From Carnobacterium_B sp045617425 (lineage in GTDB: Bacteria > Bacillota > Bacilli > Lactobacillales > Carnobacteriaceae), in NCBI RefSeq assembly GCF_045617425.1, contig NZ_JAZLIO010000013.1, positions 1-64,000 of the forward strand: 64,000 nucleotides of DNA, given 5' to 3'. The position numbers and the translations under genes are program-made. Every line of letters starts with the position of its first letter. The stretch's first letter is position 1. This document shows, one piece after another, positions 24,525-33,320 of this stretch. The notes below the pieces were generated by a model, which worked only from the letters and a program-made list of their open reading frames with translations, was not told the DNA's origin and did not search any database.

Positions 24525-25229
24525 TTAATGTATGTTTTTTTGTCCATAATAGGCATTTTCACCATGTTTACGTAAATAATGTTTATCTAAAACCCTTTGT
24601 GGAAGCTCTTCAGAAAAGCTGTTTAGTTGTCTAGAAAAAAGATTCATTTTGCAAACTTCATCTAAGACTACTGCATTCATCACTGCATCTTTCGCACTTT
24701 TTCCCCAAGTAAACGGTCCATGTCCATGCAATAACACTCCAGGGATTTCCAATGGTTTAATATTTCGTTCTTTAAACGTTTCTACGATCACATGACCAGT
24801 TTGTTCTTCGTAACCTTTGTCGATTTCTTCTTGATTCAAAAATCGTGCACAAGGGATTGAACCATAGAAAGTATCAGCATGCGTCGTTCCCATTGCCGGT
24901 ACGTCCAATCCAGCTTGAGCCCAGATCGTTGCCCAAGTTGAATGGGTATGGACAATGCCGCCAATTTCTGGAAACTCTTTGTATAGTACGGCATGAGTGA
25001 ACGTATCAGAAGAAGGGTTTAAGTTTCCTTCAACAACTTTTCCATCCATATCACAAACGACCATATCACTGGCCTTCATTTCCTCATAACTAATGCCACT
25101 TGGTTTAATTACAAATAATCCCTGTTCACGATCTACAGCACTTACATTGCCCCATGTATATTTGATTAGTCCTTGTTTTGGAAGTTCCAAATTGGCTTGA
25201 AAAACTTCTTCTTTCAATTGTTCTAACAC
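24525..25229 (-). CDS. araD: L-ribulose-5-phosphate 4-epimerase
   Basis: A 234-residue class II aldolase-fold enzyme that epimerises L-ribulose-5-phosphate to D-xylulose-5-phosphate. TWGNVSAVD, IKPSGISYEEM, SSDTFTHAVLY, the zinc histidines in VHTHSTWATIWAQ and LLHGHGPFTWG are all present. Start is GTG at 25229 after AAGGAGGAG. Short gaps to araB (14 bases) and araA (15 bases) indicate one operon. Confidence 0.97.
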   Translation of the reverse strand: MLEQLKEEVFQANLELPKQGLIKYTWGNVSAVDREQGLFVIKPSGISYEEMKASDMVVCDMDGKVVEGNLNPSSDTFTHAVLYKEFPEIGGIVHTHSTWATIWAQAGLDVPAMGTTHADTFYGSIPCARFLNQEEIDKGYEEQTGHVIVETFKERNIKPLEIPGVLLHGHGPFTWGKSAKDAVMNAVVLDEVCKMNLFSRQLNSFSEELPQRVLDKHYLRKHGENAYYGQKNIH

Positions 25230-25243
25230 AATAGTCTCCTCCT

Positions 25244-26851
25244 TTAAATCAAATGATCAATTGCGGCCTGTTCAATAGGGATTCCTGCTTTATACCGCTT
25301 AATAAAGATTTCAAAACCTTCAACATCTTCTTTTTGAGGTTTTTCTTCCGTACCTGTATCACCTGCAAATACTTGATTCTCTAGAAACTCTTCTAGTGAT
25401 TCATTCTCATTCCTTGTTTTAATATAGCTTGCTAACAAAGCAATTCCCCATGCTCCGCCTTCTCCGGCTGTATCCATTACTGATACGGGAGCATTCATGG
25501 CGGCCGCCATAATTTGTTGTCCAACTTTTTTTGTTTTAAACAAACCACCATGACCATAGATTTTGTTGATTTGGACCTTCTCTTCTTTTAAAAGTATGTC
25601 CATACCGACTTTTAACGCTCCTAAAGCTGAATAAAGATGAACACGCATAAAATTGGCTAAATTAAATTGACTTTCAGAAGAACGAACGAATAAGGGTCTT
25701 CCCTCTTTTATTCCTGTAATATTCTCTCCAGAATAATAACCATAGGATAATAATCCACCGCAATCCTTATCTCCTTCAAGCGCTTTAGTAAATAAAAGTT
25801 CAAATAACTTATCTGTTTCCATCTCTATTCCTGCTGTTTCTAAAAATTCACGAAACAACTTGACCCAAGCATTGATATCAGAAGAACAATTATTTGCATG
25901 TACCATACCAACCAAATCACCAGAAGGGGTTGTTACTAAATCAATTTCCGGATATACTCTTTGTAATTTTTTTTCCAAAACAATCATCGCAAATACCGAA
26001 GTTCCAGCAGATACGTTCCCAGTATGTTTAGCAACACTATTTGTAGCAACCATTCCTGTACCTGCATCGCCTTCGGGTGGACATAATGGAATGCCAGGTT
26101 GTAAATTTCCGGTTGGATCAAGAAGTTCTGCACCTTCTTTTGTCAGATACCCAGCCTCTTCTCCGGCTAATAATATTTGAGGTAAGATTTCTTCGAGTTT
26201 CCAAGTGTGATTCTTATCTGCTACTCGTTCATTAAATTGCTTAATCATTCTTACGTCATAATTTTTTGTCTCTATGTCAATCGGAAACATTCCCGAGGCA
26301 TCTCCAACTCCTAAGACCTTCTTATTTGTCAGTTTCCAATGGATGTAACCAGCTAATGTCGTGAAGAATGTTATATCTTGTACATGAGATTCTTGATTTA
26401 AGATTGCCTGATGCAAATGAGCAATGCTCCATCTTTGAGGAATATTAAAGTTAAACAGTGTCGTCAATTCTTTTTCTGCCTGTTCAGTCATTGAATTACG
26501 CCAAGTACGAAAAGGTACTAATAACTCATCTTTCTTATTAAATGCCATATATCCGTGCATCATAGCACTAAATCCAAGAGAACCAATCGTTGTTAATGTT
26601 TCTCCATACTTTTCTTTTACCTCTAAAGCCATTAGCTGATAACAATTTTGTAAACCCTTCCATATGTCTGTAAGTGAATAAGTCCAGATATTTTCTTCTA
26701 AACGATTTTCCCATTCGTAACTCCCTGAAGCAATGGTATTAAATTCCTGATCAATTAATACGGCTTTAATGCGAGTAGATCCAAATTCAATTCCTAAGGA
26801 TGTTTCCCCTCTAGCAATGGCTTCTTTTATCAGCCTTTTTCTTTCTTCCAA
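25244..26851 (-). CDS. araB: FGGY-family L-ribulokinase
   Basis: A 535-residue FGGY carbohydrate kinase. The N-terminal actin-like phosphate motif is SLGIEFGSTRIKAVLID; the C-terminal ATPase domain has IYGHGGLFKTKKVGQQ and AGEGGAWGIALLASY. It should phosphorylate L-ribulose. It is somewhat shorter than the Bacillus enzyme and looks like the divergent FGGY group common in Lactobacillales ara operons, so the assignment leans on context. The start is TTG at 26851, seven bases after GAGGGGG. First gene of the araBDA operon. Confidence 0.9.
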   Translation of the reverse strand: MEERKRLIKEAIARGETSLGIEFGSTRIKAVLIDQEFNTIASGSYEWENRLEENIWTYSLTDIWKGLQNCYQLMALEVKEKYGETLTTIGSLGFSAMMHGYMAFNKKDELLVPFRTWRNSMTEQAEKELTTLFNFNIPQRWSIAHLHQAILNQESHVQDITFFTTLAGYIHWKLTNKKVLGVGDASGMFPIDIETKNYDVRMIKQFNERVADKNHTWKLEEILPQILLAGEEAGYLTKEGAELLDPTGNLQPGIPLCPPEGDAGTGMVATNSVAKHTGNVSAGTSVFAMIVLEKKLQRVYPEIDLVTTPSGDLVGMVHANNCSSDINAWVKLFREFLETAGIEMETDKLFELLFTKALEGDKDCGGLLSYGYYSGENITGIKEGRPLFVRSSESQFNLANFMRVHLYSALGALKVGMDILLKEEKVQINKIYGHGGLFKTKKVGQQIMAAAMNAPVSVMDTAGEGGAWGIALLASYIKTRNENESLEEFLENQVFAGDTGTEEKPQKEDVEGFEIFIKRYKAGIPIEQAAIDHLI

Positions 26852-26918
26852 AGCTTTTCCCCCTCTTTCGCTTAACAGTAGCAGTTAAAAAATTTAACAG
26901 TATTTATTACTGCTGAAT

Positions 26919-26933
26919 TGCAACCGTTTTCCA
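26919..26933. promoter_or_regulatory. Candidate CcpA (cre) site in the araB leader
   Basis: TTGCAACCGTTTTCC matches the cre consensus WTGNAANCGNWNNCW at all but the last position. It lies just downstream of the -10, where cre sites often block elongation. Confidence 0.5.
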
Positions 26934-26940
26934 TAAAACA

Positions 26941-26969
26941 ATTATAAAATAGTTATACGTACATGTCAA
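26941..26969 (-). promoter_or_regulatory. araBDA promoter
   Basis: Perfect consensus on the minus strand: TTGACA (26964-26969), 17 bases, TATAAT (26941-26946). Confidence 0.92.
26952..26967. promoter_or_regulatory. AraR-type operator within the araB promoter
   Basis: GTTATACGTACATGTC, with its ACGTAC core at 26957-26962, lies between -35 and -10. Confidence 0.75.
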
Positions 26970-26978
26970 CGAAATTAT

Positions 26979-26996
26979 AACTATACGTACGAACAA
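26979..26996. promoter_or_regulatory. Second AraR-type operator upstream of the araB promoter
   Basis: AACTATACGTACGAACAA has its core at 26985-26990, 28 bases centre to centre from the first box. Paired boxes are known at AraR-controlled promoters in B. subtilis. Confidence 0.7.
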
Positions 26997-27013
26997 ATTA
27001 TGCAGATTATCAA

Positions 27014-27076
27014 TAAAAAAAAATAAAAATGACTCTACTGTTCGTATGAAAAATCACTCAGCCATTTTTATTTTTT
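27014..27076 (-). terminator. Terminator of the arabinan operon
   Basis: Minus strand: AATAAAAATG and CATTTTTATT pair around a long loop, followed by a T-run, shortly after the GH51 stop codon and before the araB promoter. Confidence 0.75.
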
Positions 27077-27097
27077 AAATTCGCTATTCTGCTTACA

Positions 27098-28546
27098 TTA
27101 ATTTTTTGCTACTATAGTAACCACACTCATTGGAGGCATTTTGAGTGTTAATTTAGATTCATTGATTGAATAACCTTTATAGATTTCTTTTTGTACATTA
27201 TCTGGTGTTTCAAATGTATTATGGGCATCTGTCGTTTTAGCAGCTAATACCCAAGCTTCTATATTTCCAAAGCTTTCGTTATTTACTTCCAATACTATTT
27301 CCTCTTCATTAGTAATACTATAGTTACATAACGATACTGTTAACGTTTTTTCTTTTATAGACGCTGTATAGCTGATAGTATCTGAGGTTTCACCAACTGC
27401 ATCAATTAATGATGCATCTTGATGATTCTGGTACATATCAAACACATGATACGTTGGGGTTTTTATCATTTTTTCCCCGTCCGTTAAAATCATCGATTGC
27501 AAAACATTTACCATCTGAGCAATATTAGCCATCTGAACACGATCCGCATGCTTATGAAAAATATTTAGAGTAATGCTGGCAATCATAGCATCTCGAATAG
27601 TATTTTGTTGGTATAAGAAACCTGGATTTGTTCCTTCTTCAACGGCTAACCACGTTCCCCATTCATCCACAATTAAGCCAATTCGTTTTTCAGGGTCATA
27701 TTTATCCATAATAGTACTATGTTTTGTAATAAATTCGTCCATTTTATACGCGCTATGAATCAACGAGAACCATTCCTCATCAGGAAATCCAGTTGCTGGT
27801 CTTTTATCTTCCCATTCAGACGCCAAAGCATAATGATGTAAACTTAATCCATCCATAAAAGGAGCAGCATTTTTCATTAACACTTCCGTCCAATTATAAT
27901 CGTCTATATTTGCTCCACAAGCAATCTTATAAATTTTTCTATCTGTATAGTTTCGAACAAAGGTCTGATATTGGCGATATAAGTCAGCATAGTATTCTGG
28001 GCGCATGTTCCCTCCGCCGCCCCAACTTTCATTTCCTACTCCAAAGAAATCCACATTCCAACCTTCTTCTTGACCATTTTCTTTTCGTAAATTAGCCATT
28101 GGAGACTCTCCAGGAAAAGTCATGTAGTCAATCCATTCTTGCATTTCTTGAACGGTTCCACTGCCTACATTTCCATTAATATAAGTTTCTGTTCCCAGTT
28201 GCTTGCAGAGTTCGAAGTATTCATGTGTACCAAAATGATTATTTTCTACAGTACCGCCCCAATTTGAGTTAACAATTTTTTTTCGTTTTTCTCGTGGTCC
28301 TATACCATCTTTCCAATGATACTCATCTGCAAATAATCCTCCCGGCCAACGCAGTACTGGAACATTAATTTCTTTCAACGCTTCAACGACATCCGTGCGA
28401 ATACCATTTTCATTAGGGATATCCGAGTTTTCTCCCACCCATAGTCCTTCATAAATACATTTTCCAAGGTGTTCAGCAAATTGTCCATATATATATTTGT
28501 TGATTTTTGCTTTTTTGCTTTTTGGTGTAAAAGTAATATAATTCAT
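27098..28546 (-). CDS. GH51 alpha-L-arabinofuranosidase (first paralogue)
   Basis: A 482-residue GH51 enzyme without signal peptide, so intracellular. The catalytic acid/base is Glu173 in FGVGNESWGG and the nucleophile Glu295 in LIVDEWGTW. QFAEHLGKCIYEGLW and LRWPGGLFADEYHWKDGIGP are family stretches. It should release terminal arabinofuranose from imported arabino-oligosaccharides. It differs clearly from the second GH51 at 34.6-36.1 kb and may have a different linkage preference. It is the last gene of the large arabinan operon. Confidence 0.94.
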   Translation of the reverse strand: MNYITFTPKSKKAKINKYIYGQFAEHLGKCIYEGLWVGENSDIPNENGIRTDVVEALKEINVPVLRWPGGLFADEYHWKDGIGPREKRKKIVNSNWGGTVENNHFGTHEYFELCKQLGTETYINGNVGSGTVQEMQEWIDYMTFPGESPMANLRKENGQEEGWNVDFFGVGNESWGGGGNMRPEYYADLYRQYQTFVRNYTDRKIYKIACGANIDDYNWTEVLMKNAAPFMDGLSLHHYALASEWEDKRPATGFPDEEWFSLIHSAYKMDEFITKHSTIMDKYDPEKRIGLIVDEWGTWLAVEEGTNPGFLYQQNTIRDAMIASITLNIFHKHADRVQMANIAQMVNVLQSMILTDGEKMIKTPTYHVFDMYQNHQDASLIDAVGETSDTISYTASIKEKTLTVSLCNYSITNEEEIVLEVNNESFGNIEAWVLAAKTTDAHNTFETPDNVQKEIYKGYSINESKLTLKMPPMSVVTIVAKN

Positions 28547-28577
28547 GTTTTATTCTCCTTTGTTAGTCACTTTTAAT

Positions 28578-29534
28578 TTATGTTCCTGGCATTCCAAATA
28601 TAGGCATGCCTTCTTCATTCCAAGTAAAAACTTGTGCATTTGCATGTCTATCTGGAACATCCAAGGGCTCTACTTCTGTAACTTTTTTTGGCCGAGCATG
28701 ATAGATCAATACATCTTCATTACCATCTTCACTAACTGTAAATGAATTATGTCCTGGTCCAAATAACAAGTTCTCTTCAGATGAAATAAATACTGGCGTT
28801 TCTAATTTGTTCCAACTATTTTTATTTAATAAATCATCGTCTACATTGGCCCATAACAATCCCATACAATAATTTTCATCTGTTGCACTAGCAGAATAAC
28901 TAATGAAAATTTTGTCGTTACGGATAATGACTGCCGGTCCTTCATTAACCAAAAACCCGATTTTTTCCCAATCATATTCAGGAATACTCAACAACAATTG
29001 GTTTCCAACTAATGTCCATGGATTTTCCATTTCTGATAGATATAAATTTGAATTACCAGGAATAGATGGATCTTTTTGTGCCCAAACATAATATAATTTA
29101 TCGTTATATTCAAAAGTGGTAGCATCTAAACTAAAACTCTCGGTTTCTGTTTTCACTTGACCTTTTTCAATCCATTCACCTGTTAAAGGGTTTTCATCAG
29201 CACATTCGAGTACATACATCCTGTGCTGAAATGTTCCCTCAGATGTAGCATCGTCACTAGCTGCTGCAAAATAGATATACCATTTACCTCGTATAAAATG
29301 GATTTCAGGAGCCCAAATTAATTTACTCATTTCTCCATTTTCATGAGCATGCCAAACAATAGCTTTTTCTCCATCTTCTAACTCGTTTAAGCTCCTAGCT
29401 CTTCTTACTTCGATTTCCTGGTAACCAGGAACAGAACCTGTGAAATAATAATAGCCATCCGTGTGTTTGTATATCCAAGGATCCGCTCTTTCTAAAACAA
29501 TTGGATTTTTATATTGCGTTAGTGTTTCTTTCAT
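28578..29534 (-). CDS. GH43 exo-acting arabinanase/arabinofuranosidase
   Basis: A 318-residue single-domain five-bladed-propeller glycosidase without signal peptide. The three catalytic acids are visible: Asp18 (ERADPW), Asp137 (SLDATTF) and Glu198 (VNEGPAV). The short single-domain form resembles GH43 subfamily 26 exo-alpha-1,5-L-arabinofuranosidases; the subfamily is my inference. It would trim linear arabino-oligosaccharides inside the cell. It lies 31 bases upstream of the GH51 gene in the same operon. Confidence 0.88.
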   Translation of the reverse strand: MKETLTQYKNPIVLERADPWIYKHTDGYYYFTGSVPGYQEIEVRRARSLNELEDGEKAIVWHAHENGEMSKLIWAPEIHFIRGKWYIYFAAASDDATSEGTFQHRMYVLECADENPLTGEWIEKGQVKTETESFSLDATTFEYNDKLYYVWAQKDPSIPGNSNLYLSEMENPWTLVGNQLLLSIPEYDWEKIGFLVNEGPAVIIRNDKIFISYSASATDENYCMGLLWANVDDDLLNKNSWNKLETPVFISSEENLLFGPGHNSFTVSEDGNEDVLIYHARPKKVTEVEPLDVPDRHANAQVFTWNEEGMPIFGMPGT

Positions 29535-29558
29535 ATTATTAAATACTCCTTATTTTCA

Positions 29559-30977
29559 TTAGTTTGTAGTTCTTATACAAAAAATAGATACTCCTGAAGA
29601 TGACATTCCTGTAAATGTTATGATTGGTTTATTCTCATAGTCATTCCATTGAGAAAGAAATACACCATTGTATTCGATATCATCTATTATTAATGAAGCA
29701 GATTCGCCATCCTTTATTTTCCAACTACCTGTTAATTCCCCAGAAATCTCCCCATTTTTCTTTAATTCAATAGATTGAGTTTCTTTGATATCATTAGTTA
29801 TATCAGTACCATGGTTAACGAAGTGATATTTACCAAAAACTTGGTTTTCTGTATACATTTGAATAGTTTCTCCAGCGTATCTCAATGGTGCAATAACTGG
29901 CCAGTCTTTTTCATTAAAAAAGAACTGATGAACTCTTACTTCGTGTTCTTCTCCTCTATTCGGAAAGCGTGTATGGAAGAACAGAAAATACTTGTTTACT
30001 TTAGGATCATAAATTGCTGAATTATGACCTGGAGATACATATCCTGCAGTAGAAAAAATCTCATTAGAATCTAAAATAAAATTCCCCATTAATTTTGCCC
30101 CATAGGGTTCGATTGCTTTATCATCAAAGAAACTTCCAACTGCACCTTTTGCTCCAATCATATCTTGATTTTTGGCATCAATATATGGCCCATCTGGGGT
30201 TTTTGACCTGGCAACACGTATATTATATCCACCATTTGCATCCAGTCCTCCGAATGATAGGAACAAGTAATAATAGCTCGTTTCTGGGCTATATAAAATG
30301 TATGGGGCTTCAATTCTACTATGATTAGCTCCTAATAATTTTTTTCCATATTCTTGATTCGGTTCTGGCTTTCCAGTTGCTTCATCCATTTTAAGTATGT
30401 AAATACCACCTGAATAAGAACCATAAACCATCCATAATTGATTCTCATTATCAAAAAAAACATGGGGGTCAGTTACATTCGGTTCAACTGTCGCATCGTG
30501 CATTTTTCCGTTTTCTTTTATAGATCCTGATTTCAATATAACTCCAAGATCTTTATAAGGACCTTCTACATGGTCAGATATTGCAACTCCTAATGTTGAA
30601 AGAGGGGTTGTTCCTTCTGCAGCAGTATAGTACATATAAAATTTGCCATCTTTTAATTGTATAATATCTCCTGCCCACAGAGTTTTTGTTTTAGCATATT
30701 CAAAAGATTCAGCTAGTTCTTTATAGACATTGGAAAATAAAGTATTAGTTGGAACACTTGTTGAAAGTTGCTCCCACTGTATTAAATCTTTACTTTTAGC
30801 AAATTCCAAATGCGAACCTATGACATAAAAGTAATCATTGACAAAAACAACTGATGGATCATGTACTGTAGCATTTTTAAATTGTGGTTCCTCATAGTTA
30901 TGATCCACAGATTCTGTTTCTGAACACCCCTCTAAAAATAAAGCTGACAATAAAAGAAACATGATAAAATATTTCAT
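29559..30977 (-). CDS. GH43 endo-1,5-alpha-L-arabinanase, lipoprotein
   Basis: A 472-residue AbnB-like protein. A lipoprotein signal peptide ends in LFLEGC (Cys18), so the enzyme should be anchored outside the membrane. The GH43 propeller has Asp40 (VHDPSVV), Asp170 (NVTDPHVFF) and Glu223 (SRIEAPYIL). The C-terminal region (about 375-472) is the extra beta domain seen in AbnB-type endo-arabinanases. It would cut arabinan at the cell surface and feed the adjacent importer. The lipid anchor contrasts with the freely secreted Bacillus enzymes. Confidence 0.9.
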   Translation of the reverse strand: MKYFIMFLLLSALFLEGCSETESVDHNYEEPQFKNATVHDPSVVFVNDYFYVIGSHLEFAKSKDLIQWEQLSTSVPTNTLFSNVYKELAESFEYAKTKTLWAGDIIQLKDGKFYMYYTAAEGTTPLSTLGVAISDHVEGPYKDLGVILKSGSIKENGKMHDATVEPNVTDPHVFFDNENQLWMVYGSYSGGIYILKMDEATGKPEPNQEYGKKLLGANHSRIEAPYILYSPETSYYYLFLSFGGLDANGGYNIRVARSKTPDGPYIDAKNQDMIGAKGAVGSFFDDKAIEPYGAKLMGNFILDSNEIFSTAGYVSPGHNSAIYDPKVNKYFLFFHTRFPNRGEEHEVRVHQFFFNEKDWPVIAPLRYAGETIQMYTENQVFGKYHFVNHGTDITNDIKETQSIELKKNGEISGELTGSWKIKDGESASLIIDDIEYNGVFLSQWNDYENKPIITFTGMSSSGVSIFCIRTTN

Positions 30978-31035
30978 GTAAATCCCCTTCTGTTTTATTC
31001 ACTCTATCGAATTTTATTATTCATTAATTAATTAA

Positions 31036-31440
31036 TTAGACCTCTACTAAACGAATAGCCTTATTTTTAGATTGATACACTACAAACATCATTAAATAGC
31101 AAAGTAACGAAATAACATCTAAAGTTATTAAGGAGAAGAACACTAAAATTCCTGACCATACTACAATTTTTTTCTGTATTTTTCCATCTTCTATTTTTTT
31201 TATAATAAAAACGTTTATAAAACCTATAACAAAAAGAAGTAATCCATAGGTCACTGAAACAGTAAACAGAGAATCCACTAAGTTTCCATTTACTTCTAAC
31301 TCATTAGTAGGGATAGTTCTTAAGTGAGCTATTCCTTCTGACCTAACCCACATAGAATACCCAAAGACTGTTATGAAAGCATTGATTATATTCCATATAG
31401 ATCCTATCAAAAATAATTTTCGTTCGATATTCCTTTTCAT
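31036..31440 (-). CDS. Small membrane protein, DUF4064-like
   Basis: A 134-residue protein with three or four predicted membrane segments (about 8-30, 55-80, 92-125), no catalytic motif and a basic C-terminus. It resembles small DUF4064-like membrane proteins, though I am not sure of the family. It lies 15 bases after araQ and upstream of the endo-arabinanase in the operon, which suggests a link to the importer or the lipoprotein enzyme, but no function can be assigned. Confidence 0.75.
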   Translation of the reverse strand: MKRNIERKLFLIGSIWNIINAFITVFGYSMWVRSEGIAHLRTIPTNELEVNGNLVDSLFTVSVTYGLLLFVIGFINVFIIKKIEDGKIQKKIVVWSGILVFFSLITLDVISLLCYLMMFVVYQSKNKAIRLVEV

Positions 31441-31455
31441 TCCTTTTCACCTCTA

Positions 31456-32298
31456 TTATCCTTTTACACCAGCATTTAGATTCATTGATTCTATGAAGTA
31501 TTTTTGAGCAAATAAGAAAAGTAAAACTGTTGGTATCATAGCAATAATAGCTGAGGCCATTAATTCTCCTGTCATTGCATATCCACCATATAAATCTTGA
31601 AGTAATTGTAATCCCGCAGTAATAGTTAGCTTATTTACATCATTTAATACAATTGTCGGCCATAAGAAATCATTCCATGATCCTATAAAAGAAAATAATC
31701 CTGTTACAATTAAAACTGGTTTAACTAAAGGTAGTATAATTTTAAAATAAATAGTGAAGTCTGAAGCACCATCCATCCTAGCAGATTCATCAAACTCTTT
31801 AGGAATTCCTAACATAAATTGGCGTACAAGAAAGACATTTCCAACACCACCTAATCCTGGAACAATTACTGCTAATGGTGAATTTACCCATCCAAGTGCT
31901 TCGACAATTTTATAAGATGGAATAATATTAACAACCGCTGGAAACATAGATAATGCAAGAATAGTAAAGAACAATGTTTCTTTTCCTTTAAAATCAATAC
32001 GAGTATATCCAAATGCTGCTAGTGAAACAATAAGTACAACTAAGAAAGTATGTGAGCCAGAGATCACCAATGAATTTAAAAACCATTGAACAATTGGTGC
32101 ACTTGACGTATTAGTTAAGACACTAATATAATTTTGAACAACCCAGTTTGCAGGTAACATGCTAAATCCTACAGTCATGATATCTCCTTGAGCTTTAAAA
32201 GAGGTGAAAAAACCAAATAGCACTGGAAAGACCCAGACCACACAGGAAGTTATTAAAAAGAAGTAAGCTAAATACTTTGTTACGTTAATTTTTCTCAT
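31456..32298 (-). CDS. araQ: Arabino-oligosaccharide ABC transporter permease AraQ
   Basis: A 280-residue MalG/CUT1-type inner permease with six membrane segments. The cytoplasmic EAA loop is visible as EFDESARMDGASDFTIYFKI followed by ILPLVKP. It ends in the typical SMNLNAGVKG tail of CUT1 MalG proteins. It pairs with AraP (14-base gap) to form the channel for arabino-oligosaccharides. No ATPase is encoded nearby; in B. subtilis AraNPQ borrows MsmX. Confidence 0.92.
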   Translation of the reverse strand: MRKINVTKYLAYFFLITSCVVWVFPVLFGFFTSFKAQGDIMTVGFSMLPANWVVQNYISVLTNTSSAPIVQWFLNSLVISGSHTFLVVLIVSLAAFGYTRIDFKGKETLFFTILALSMFPAVVNIIPSYKIVEALGWVNSPLAVIVPGLGGVGNVFLVRQFMLGIPKEFDESARMDGASDFTIYFKIILPLVKPVLIVTGLFSFIGSWNDFLWPTIVLNDVNKLTITAGLQLLQDLYGGYAMTGELMASAIIAMIPTVLLFLFAQKYFIESMNLNAGVKG

Positions 32299-32312
32299 GT
32301 TCTCTCTCCTTG

Positions 32313-33233
32313 CTATCCTTTAGAATTACGATACATGACAATAAATTGAAAAACTGAAATAGAAACTATCACAAGTCCTAACAATACCGACATCGCTGAG
32401 GCCATACCAGCAACTGACTCCCCAGTACCAAATGCTAGTTGACGGATATACATCATCATTACATGTGTAGATTGTTCAGGTCCTCCGTTTGTTATCATTA
32501 ATGGTTGCGCATATACATTAAATGCTCCAGCCGTAGACATGACAACTGTGTAAAACAATGGAAAACGGATAGATGGTAAAGTAATACTAAAAAATTTCCT
32601 TACTGGACCAGCTCCGTCAATATCAGCTGATTCATATAAATCAGCTGATACTCCACTGATAGCTGATCGATAAATAATTAAGTTCCCACCAATAGCACCC
32701 CATAAGGACATGAAGACTATGATAGACCATGCATTAGGTTGATTTACCATCCAAATTGTTGCTGAATTAAGCAAATTATTTACAGGTCCTAAACGTGGAT
32801 TAAATATCAGTAACCAAATAATAGCTGCTGCTGACACTGAGATCAGTCCTGGAATATAGAAAATAGCCTGAAACAAGCTTTTGAATTTTACTTTTTTATT
32901 TTCTAAAGCAACTGCTACTGTTAATGGTATCAAAATTTGTAATGGTACCGTTAAACCTACAAATAATAATGTATTCTTTAATCCGTTTCTAAGTTGAAAA
33001 TAAAATGTTGAACTTTCATCAAAAAGAAGTGTTTTAAAATTGCTAAGTCCTACCCATTCCGGTTCTCCAATTAGATTCCACTGTGTGAAAGATGCATATA
33101 TACCGTATATTGTCGGTATAAGTATAAATATTAAAAAAAGAGCAAGGTGAGGTCCAATAAAAGCAAATTGCTTCATCGACTTTCTCTTTTTCTTCTTTTC
33201 AGTCTCAGCGACTAATAAATTTTCACTTTGCAT
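32313..33233 (-). CDS. araP: Arabino-oligosaccharide ABC transporter permease AraP
   Basis: A 306-residue MalF/UgpA-type CUT1 permease with six membrane segments after a basic N-terminus (EKKKKRKSM). The EAA loop reads DLYESADIDGAGPVRKFFSI. Partner of AraQ and the AraN binding protein. It is separated from araN by 87 bases containing a strong hairpin, which may set the relative amounts of binding protein and permease. Confidence 0.92.
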   Translation of the reverse strand: MQSENLLVAETEKKKKRKSMKQFAFIGPHLALFLIFILIPTIYGIYASFTQWNLIGEPEWVGLSNFKTLLFDESSTFYFQLRNGLKNTLLFVGLTVPLQILIPLTVAVALENKKVKFKSLFQAIFYIPGLISVSAAAIIWLLIFNPRLGPVNNLLNSATIWMVNQPNAWSIIVFMSLWGAIGGNLIIYRSAISGVSADLYESADIDGAGPVRKFFSITLPSIRFPLFYTVVMSTAGAFNVYAQPLMITNGGPEQSTHVMMMYIRQLAFGTGESVAGMASAMSVLLGLVIVSISVFQFIVMYRNSKG

Positions 33234-33260
33234 TAGTTATGTCATCCTTTCTCATGCAAT

Positions 33261-33294
33261 AATTTACGGTATCGTGACTATGATACCGTAAATT
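33261..33294 (-). other. Stable intercistronic hairpin between araN and araP
   Basis: Bases 33261-33273 and 33282-33294 are exact reverse complements (13-base arms, AATTTACGGTATC) around an eight-base loop. There is no following T-run, so it is more likely an mRNA-stabilising or processing stem than a terminator. Confidence 0.85.
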
Positions 33295-33320
33295 ATTTCA
33301 GCTTATTAATACGTAGTGAC

